A stretch of 64,000 nt of DNA from VXRD01 sp965232265 (GTDB lineage Bacteria; Latescibacterota; UBA2968), in assembly GCA_965232265.1 (NCBI GenBank), contig CBDDPH010000002.1, forward strand, positions 372,001 through 436,000, given 5' to 3'. The translations under genes were made by a program, and so were the position numbers. Position 1 is the first letter of the stretch, and each line of letters opens with the position of its first letter. Positions 59,554-64,000 of this stretch are shown here, one piece after another. The notes beneath the pieces are model-generated. The model searched no databases. It worked only from the letters and a program-made list of their open reading frames with translations, and was not told where the DNA came from.

Positions 59554-59924
59554 TTTGATTTCTCCTTTTCGTGTTGTACAGGCGTGGGATGGGGCGAGAT
59601 AAATATAGAATTGATGTTGTCATTGGGTCTTAAAAGCAGGTCACTTGTGGTGTAGATGGCTTTGTCAGCCGGGCGGAGAAGCAGGTCGCGGGTGTTGGGA
59701 TTATGGCGTTCTGAGATAAGAATTCTCACGCGCAGAGAATCAGAGATTATCCTGGCTAAGGAATCGAGTTGTGTCGTATGGGGCACGGATATTGTATCGG
59801 GTTGCGCGATTTTTATCCGTGTGTCCGATGATAGCGTTTTGTCAGATGCATGAATAGTCCAGACGAAAGATAGCAAGATCGGTGCTGCCATCAGTGTTGC
59901 GAGTTTTCCTATTTCGCGTTTCAT
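59550..59924 (-). CDS. Small exported protein in ECF sigma operon
   Basis: 124 aa. Probable signal peptide or anchor (IGKLATLMAAPILLSFVWTI). The rest is Ser/Asp-rich with two similar segments, TRDLLLRPADKAIYTT and TSDLLLRPNDNINSIF, i.e. a repeated DLLLRPxD motif 19 residues apart. No known family. It overlaps the anti-sigma gene (ATGA) and the next gene (ATGA). Confidence 0.7.
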   Translation of the reverse strand: MKREIGKLATLMAAPILLSFVWTIHASDKTLSSDTRIKIAQPDTISVPHTTQLDSLARIISDSLRVRILISERHNPNTRDLLLRPADKAIYTTSDLLLRPNDNINSIFISPHPTPVQHEKEKSK

Positions 59925-60688
59925 GGGGTTTTCCCTCTTGTGGGAATCGTACGGTATGGTCGGTTATCTTCAGGTACGATGAGAACTTCAGCGGCGTTAT
60001 CATAGAAGAATAGCTCTTTTTTCACAGAGTCCATCTGTGTCAGGATGTGGTCGTAGCGGGTTTCCTGTGTGTTGTAGAGGATCTGTAGCCCGCGGTCAAT
60101 GCGCAGGAGGTCCTGTTGGCGCTGGGTTTCGAGTTCGCCTACGAGGCGGATGAAGGTGTTGTTGATTTCATCGCGTTGCTGGTTTTGCGATATTTGGACG
60201 AGGCGATTGGTGTAGTCGATTAAATTTTGTTGATGGATGATAAATTCGCCGAGGGTGATGGGGGCGTCTAATGAAGGGACTTCAGTGGTGTCGGCTGTGG
60301 CGGTTCGCTCGGGCGGATCGCTGGATCGCAGGCCGATAGAGGTGTGGAATGCGCCGTCTCGTATGGCAAATTCGATGTTGAGAAAGGTGAAGATGAGGAT
60401 TGCGGCGATGGCAAATCCAACTCCCGCAGCAGCCCAGGTTTTGGGATGTCGCATGGGAAACAGGTTTTGCCAGAGGGGTTGGCGTTCCTGTACAAAGACG
60501 AGGTCCATGTCGGGTTTTTCGTCGCTCCAAGCATTGAGAATGCGGGATATGCTGCCCAGTTCTTCAAGGGTTTGGCTGCATGATGGGCAGGTTTCGATGT
60601 GTACTTTGAGGCGTTCACGCGCTTCTGGACGGATGTCTTCGTCGTAGAGGTAGGCGATGAGTTGTTCGCGGGTGATGTTACAGTTCAT
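59921..60688 (-). CDS. Membrane-anchored anti-sigma factor (zf-HC2)
   Basis: 255 aa from the ATG at 60688, inside the last codons of the sigma gene (11-nt overlap). The N-terminal zinc-binding anti-sigma domain has HIETCPSCSQTLEEL with the His-x3-Cys-x2-Cys set. A membrane helix (AAAGVGFAIAAILIFTFLNI, about 93-112) follows, then a periplasmic sensor region with coiled coil (about 160-225) ending in DNRPYRTIPTRG. It should hold the ECF sigma at the membrane until a signal arrives. Confidence 0.88.
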   Translation of the reverse strand: MNCNITREQLIAYLYDEDIRPEARERLKVHIETCPSCSQTLEELGSISRILNAWSDEKPDMDLVFVQERQPLWQNLFPMRHPKTWAAAGVGFAIAAILIFTFLNIEFAIRDGAFHTSIGLRSSDPPERTATADTTEVPSLDAPITLGEFIIHQQNLIDYTNRLVQISQNQQRDEINNTFIRLVGELETQRQQDLLRIDRGLQILYNTQETRYDHILTQMDSVKKELFFYDNAAEVLIVPEDNRPYRTIPTRGKTP

Positions 60689-61238
60689 AACGCACCATGT
60701 CCTCGCTGATGTGCCAGCGGTCAAAAATTTTTTTGAGGGCAGAGAGGCCGTAATACATTCTGGATTTGACCGTGTTGATGGGCACTTTGAGTGTTTCGGA
60801 AATTTCGGTGAATTTTAGTCCCTGATATTCTTTCATGATGATGACGACGCGCTGTTCTTCGGGCAAGTTTTGCAGTGCGCGGTTGAGCAGGTCCCGAACG
60901 CTTTGTTCGTGAACTATCGCGTCTGGAGGCGTTGTTGTGTCTGCAATAGGGATGTCGAGTGTGTCGAGGGAGATGAGGCTGCGACGGCGGCCAGCGTCCC
61001 GGCAGGCGTTGAGCGCGATTTGATAGATCCACGAGGTGAATTTGTCGGGATCGCGCAGACGCCGCATGTTTTTGTACGCACGGATAAAAGTTTGCTGACA
61101 CAGGTCGCACGCGTCGTCTTGATTGCCCACATAGCGCAGGACAAAGTTGTAGATCGGACATTCCCAGCGTTTGACCAGGGTGTTAAAGGCCGCGATTTGC
61201 CCGGCTCGGAACTGGGCAATCAATTCCGCATCGTTCAT
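60678..61238 (-). CDS. ECF-family RNA polymerase sigma factor
   Basis: 186 aa, standard length. Region 2 is VKRWECPIYNFVLRYVGNQD, with DLCQQTFIRAYKNMRRLRD then FTSWIYQIALNACRD. Region 4 is LPEEQRVVIIMKEYQGLKFT, EISETLKVPINTVKSRMYYG. It resembles RpoE-like ECF factors. It is controlled by the co-encoded anti-sigma factor and presumably activates its own operon. No clear Shine-Dalgarno before the ATG. Confidence 0.94.
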   Translation of the reverse strand: MNDAELIAQFRAGQIAAFNTLVKRWECPIYNFVLRYVGNQDDACDLCQQTFIRAYKNMRRLRDPDKFTSWIYQIALNACRDAGRRRSLISLDTLDIPIADTTTPPDAIVHEQSVRDLLNRALQNLPEEQRVVIIMKEYQGLKFTEISETLKVPINTVKSRMYYGLSALKKIFDRWHISEDMVRYEL

Positions 61239-61389
61239 TAGATGAGAGACCGTGTTTGGGGTTCTGTGTGTTGTTCACTCTTCAAGACGTTTGGTTGGGG
61301 TGAAAAGTTTTAATGATGGTTGAATTTTTTCATATTTTGAAGAAAATTGTGCCATTGCGTTGAGGTGTAGAGGACGGTCCCCGTATAAA

Positions 61390-61469
61390 AGCACTACGGG
61401 GCAGGCCCCGTGCCGTCCCGTAGTTTTAAGGGGTGTCATCGCGGCAATGTTTAAGCCGCGATCCAGAAG
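61390..61469. repeat. GC-rich palindrome and REP-like element, copy 5
   Basis: CTACGGGGCAGGCCCCGTG (around 61394-61412), followed by CCGTCCCGTAG, then GTCATCGCGGCAATGTTTAA leading to GCCGCGATCCAGAAGG (61435-61469), a copy with slight changes. The rest of 61239-61510 shows only the upstream region of the ECF operon. Confidence 0.7.
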
Positions 61470-61510
61470 GTTTTTGCCGTTGGTTTTGTTTGTTATCGCA
61501 TGGAGAAATG

Positions 61511-62206
61511 ATGCCTTTAAGCGAGTTTGAGTTTTTTGGTTTTGCTCATGTTGCCGCGATGGGCGTGATTCTCGCTGTGCCGATTGTTTTGAGTATTGTT
61601 GTCAAGCGGGTTAGTTCAGCGAGGGTGACCCAGGCGATCTGCTATGGGTTTGCGGGGGTACTCGCGTTTAACGAGGTGATGCATTGGGGCTATCGTATAG
61701 CGACGGTTGGGATACACGAGTTTGTGCAGGTGCATCTCCCGTTGCACGTCTGTGGGATTACCGTTTTGGCGGCTGTTGCTACGCTTGTTTTCCGGCGGCA
61801 GACGGCTTATGAGATCGCCTATTTCTGGGGGCTTGTGGCCGCGACGAATGCGGTTGTTACGCCTCAGCTTGAGTTCGGCTATCCGGCGTATCGCTTTTTT
61901 CAATATTTTATCGCGCATGGCGGTATTGTGGCTGCTGCGCTGTTCGCCACATGGGGTCTGGGCATGCGGCCGACAGGCAGATCGGTTTTGCGCGTTTTTG
62001 TTTTGCTCAATGTTCTGGCGATTGTTTTGATCGGGGTCAATCTGATGCTGGGGAGCAATTATATGTTCCTCTGCCAGCCGCCTGATACAAAATCGCCTTT
62101 TTTCTTTGCGCCGTGGCCGTGGTATCTCTTGTTCATCGATGGCGTGGCTCTGGTGTTATTTTATGTGCTGTCTCTTCCGTTCGCAAGGAGAGAGTTATAC
62201 GCTTAA
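61511..62206 (+). CDS. YwaF/TIGR02206-like integral membrane protein
   Basis: 231 aa from the ATG at 61511 (GGAG 5 nt upstream); the frame continues upstream into the REP-like repeat and is rejected. Seven membrane segments are predicted, starting with FEFFGFAHVAAMGVILAVPI. Family parts: NEVMHWGYRIATVGIHEFVQ VHLPLHVCGIT, ATNAVVTPQLEFGYPAYRFF QYFIAHGGIV and LGSNYMFLCQPPDTKSPF, ending PWYLLFIDGVALVLFYVLSL. Function unknown across the family. Confidence 0.88.
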   Translation: MPLSEFEFFGFAHVAAMGVILAVPIVLSIVVKRVSSARVTQAICYGFAGVLAFNEVMHWGYRIATVGIHEFVQVHLPLHVCGITVLAAVATLVFRRQTAYEIAYFWGLVAATNAVVTPQLEFGYPAYRFFQYFIAHGGIVAAALFATWGLGMRPTGRSVLRVFVLLNVLAIVLIGVNLMLGSNYMFLCQPPDTKSPFFFAPWPWYLLFIDGVALVLFYVLSLPFARRELYA

Positions 62207-62277
62207 GGCGATGTTGCCGTTGGTGGTCATGCGAGTCATATCCCACTGGCAGAGAACGATTTATATCGATCTTAAAA

Positions 62278-62343
62278 TTTTGTCCACAATTTGGTTGACA
62301 AAAATTTTTCCAATATTATTTTGTCCACAGTTTTGTTGACGAC
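62278..62343. promoter_or_regulatory. Paired inverted-repeat operator-like sites
   Basis: Site 1 (62278-62303) is TTTTGTC, 12 nt, GACAAAA, a perfect 7-bp inverted repeat. Site 2 (62319-62343) is TTTTGTC, 12 nt, GACGACG, an imperfect second copy. They are 41 nt apart centre to centre, close to four helical turns. TTGACA with TATTTT at 16 nt spacing lies in between and may be a promoter. They precede the ATPase gene at 62384, so they may control it. Confidence 0.5.
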
Positions 62344-62383
62344 GATTTTTTGAAAGGAAGAATGAATCTCCGGGGGATGTGTA

Positions 62384-64000
62384 ATGAACAATTCTGATCG
62401 GCCTATCCGCAAGTTCAATCCGGGGACGTTTCAGTCCGACGAGGAGGTGATTGAGCAGTTTACGGTGAGAAAACACGAACTCAATACGGTGCTTGGAGTA
62501 CTGCGCGGGAATATCGGTTCACTGTCGTGTCAACACGTTCTGGTGGTCGCGCCTCGGGGTCGGGGAAAGACGATGTTGCTCGCGCGCGTCTCGGCGGAGT
62601 TGAATGCTGATGAGGAACTCTCTATGTGTTTTTTATCAGTTCGATTTATGGAAGAAAATCACGAGATATTTGATCTCGCGGATTTTTGGCTCGAGACTTT
62701 GTTTTATCTCGCGCGGGAGAGCGTCAGGCAGGATCCTAAGCTCGCACAGGAACTGCGAGAGGCACACGCCGATCTGACTGCTCGCTGGGACGAGGATGCG
62801 CTCGCGGATCGCGCCCGTGACACTGTTTTGGATGCGGCGGAACGATTGGGTAAAAAACTCGTTCTTATGGTGGAAAATTTGCAGGCACTCTGCGGAGGTT
62901 TGGATGACGATTTTGGCTGGCAACTGCGCGGCGCGTTGGAGTCAGAGCCTCGGATCGTGTTGCTCGCTACTGCGACGAGTCGCTTTGAGGGGTTGGAAAA
63001 TGCGGCAGAGCCGTTCTTCGAGTTGTTCCGAATTGTCGATCTGGAATCGCTGAGTACTGAGGACTGCTGCCGTCTGTGGGAGGTGGTCAGCGGCGATGCG
63101 GTGACTGAGCACGAGATCAGGCCGCTCGAGATCCTGACAGGTGGCAACCCCCGCCTTCTCATTATGGTCGCTGAGTTCGCGCAACACCGGTCATTGCGCC
63201 AGTTGATGGAGGAACTGGTGACACTGATTGACAAGCATACCGAGTATTTTCGCGGTTATCTGGAGGCTTTGCCCAAGAGCGAACGCCGCGTGTATCTCGC
63301 GTTGATTGATTTTTGGCGACCGTCGAGTACGAGCGAGATCGCGGCACGGGCGCGTATGGGGGTTCGGACCGTATCAACGATGCTCGGTCGGCTTGTGAAC
63401 CGGGGTGCAGTCGTCGTGGAGGGGTCCAGCAGGAAGCGATTGTACGCCGCAGGAGAACCTCTTTATAGCATCTATTACAAGCTGCGACGCGAGCGCGACG
63501 AGGCGACAGTTATGAGAAGGCTGATCCATTTCATGATGGCGTTCTACGGGATAGGCGAGTTGTGCCAGATGTCCGGTCGGCCGAGTTTGGAGGCGGCAGA
63601 GTCAAAGGTTATTCGCGAGGGGATTGAGCGTGCGCTCGTCGAACCACCGGACGTTGAGGACAGTTTTTTGCGCGTGGCATGGTCGGCTGTCGAATATATA
63701 TCGGATAAAGCGACGGCAAATGCGCCATTCACGGCGGAACTGCGTTTAAAAGAGGAGGTCCAATCGGCGCTCGATGAGAGAGAATTTGAAAGGGTTGTGG
63801 AGATTGGTGACCGTTTTATCGCTTCTGGAGGCGTGGATGCATCTCTCATGTCGGAGTCTCTCGTCGCCTACATATTGCATACAAGGGCGATTGCTTATGA
63901 AAAATTGGAGGATTTCCAAGGAGTGGTCGCGGTTTGCGATGAGATGGTTGAGCGTTTCGACGACGCATCCGACCATACTCTTCTGGCGCGGATGGCCCGC
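62384..64000 (+). CDS. AAA/STAND-type ATPase with winged helix and TPR-like region, 3' end beyond window
   Basis: At least 539 codons from the ATG at 62384, open to the window edge. Walker A is VVAPRGRGKTMLLA (P57 to about 66). A Walker B-like strand is KLVLMVENLQALC (about 165). Sensor-type LLATATSRF follows, then TGGNPRLL (about 250), a typical archaeal-ATPase/STAND feature. A winged helix is at about 305-360 (STSEIAARARMGVRTVSTML). From about 440 on, repeated helices look like TPR units (LHTRAIAYEKLEDFQGVVAV). A role in regulation or in defence is possible; neither is shown by the sequence. Only a weak GGGGGAT precedes the ATG. Confidence 0.85.
   Translation, partial: MNNSDRPIRKFNPGTFQSDEEVIEQFTVRKHELNTVLGVLRGNIGSLSCQHVLVVAPRGRGKTMLLARVSAELNADEELSMCFLSVRFMEENHEIFDLADFWLETLFYLARESVRQDPKLAQELREAHADLTARWDEDALADRARDTVLDAAERLGKKLVLMVENLQALCGGLDDDFGWQLRGALESEPRIVLLATATSRFEGLENAAEPFFELFRIVDLESLSTEDCCRLWEVVSGDAVTEHEIRPLEILTGGNPRLLIMVAEFAQHRSLRQLMEELVTLIDKHTEYFRGYLEALPKSERRVYLALIDFWRPSSTSEIAARARMGVRTVSTMLGRLVNRGAVVVEGSSRKRLYAAGEPLYSIYYKLRRERDEATVMRRLIHFMMAFYGIGELCQMSGRPSLEAAESKVIREGIERALVEPPDVEDSFLRVAWSAVEYISDKATANAPFTAELRLKEEVQSALDEREFERVVEIGDRFIASGGVDASLMSESLVAYILHTRAIAYEKLEDFQGVVAVCDEMVERFDDASDHTLLARMAR

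Overview
The window comes from a bacterium with an outer membrane: it has an Mla-type lipid ABC transporter, a lipoprotein peptidase and cytochrome c maturation genes. It is very rich in catabolic families: three formylglycine sulfatases, two PhyH dioxygenases, two Gfo/Idh/MocA oxidoreductases, several xylose-isomerase-like TIM barrels, three class-III aminotransferases, two ceramidase-like hydrolases and a LarA-like protein. This mix resembles uncultured particle- or sponge-associated lineages such as Latescibacterota or Poribacteria. That placement is an inference from gene content; no ribosomal RNA is present to settle it.

Layout. 0-5.5 kb: a partial unknown gene, tRNA-Pro(GGG), an mlaE-mlaF-mlaD operon ending in an FG-GAP-like secreted protein, and a primary-type sigma-70 factor. 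5.5-8.7 kb: an aminotransferase and a TIM-barrel protein, closed by a strong terminator. 8.7-14.1 kb (minus strand): a tight six-gene operon of PhyH dioxygenase, aconitase-X large and small subunits, a metal-ligand-less amidohydrolase homologue, an intact amidohydrolase and a glutamate-1-semialdehyde-aminomutase-like enzyme. It looks like an undescribed pathway. 14.2-17.4 kb: a ceramidase-like gene, a broken PIN toxin with an intact UPF0175 antitoxin, and a second PhyH gene. 17.5-23 kb: an inositol-catabolism-like cluster (Gfo/Idh/MocA, a frameshifted epimerase, cupin, sulfatase, mmsA). 23-31.3 kb: a nucleotidyltransferase, proA, an M16 peptidase lipoprotein, IMP cyclohydrolase, a luciferase-like oxidoreductase and two HAD hydrolases.

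31.4-35.9 kb is an accessory island. It holds a HigBA-like toxin-antitoxin with a third small overlapping gene, a promoter-driven pair encoding a VOC/coiled-coil/tail-anchored protein and a PD-(D/E)XK nuclease fused to a glycine-rich membrane domain, and an Rpn-family nuclease. The two-gene pair is the best candidate for an undescribed conflict or defence system. 35.9-47.6 kb is a second long catabolic run (ceramidase-like, LarA-like, C-N hydrolase, sulfatase, two TIM barrels, Gfo/Idh/MocA, aminotransferase, ChrA, DUF58). It is followed by the remnant of a type I methyltransferase gene.

48-51.3 kb: ccmE-ccmF-ccmH-ccmI-like genes, with a cysteine-type CcmE. 51.3-58.1 kb: a secreted unknown, a sulfatase, a mannonate-dehydratase-like gene, a large flavin/iron-sulfur membrane fusion and a YceI protein with an Arg/Gly tail. 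58.2-61.2 kb: an overlapping ECF sigma/anti-sigma operon with two secreted unknowns. 61.5-64 kb: a YwaF-like membrane protein and an AAA/STAND-type ATPase cut by the window edge, preceded by a paired operator-like sequence.

Several families of small palindromic repeats and short-word tandem repeats sit between genes. At least two have been captured into the 3' ends of reading frames.
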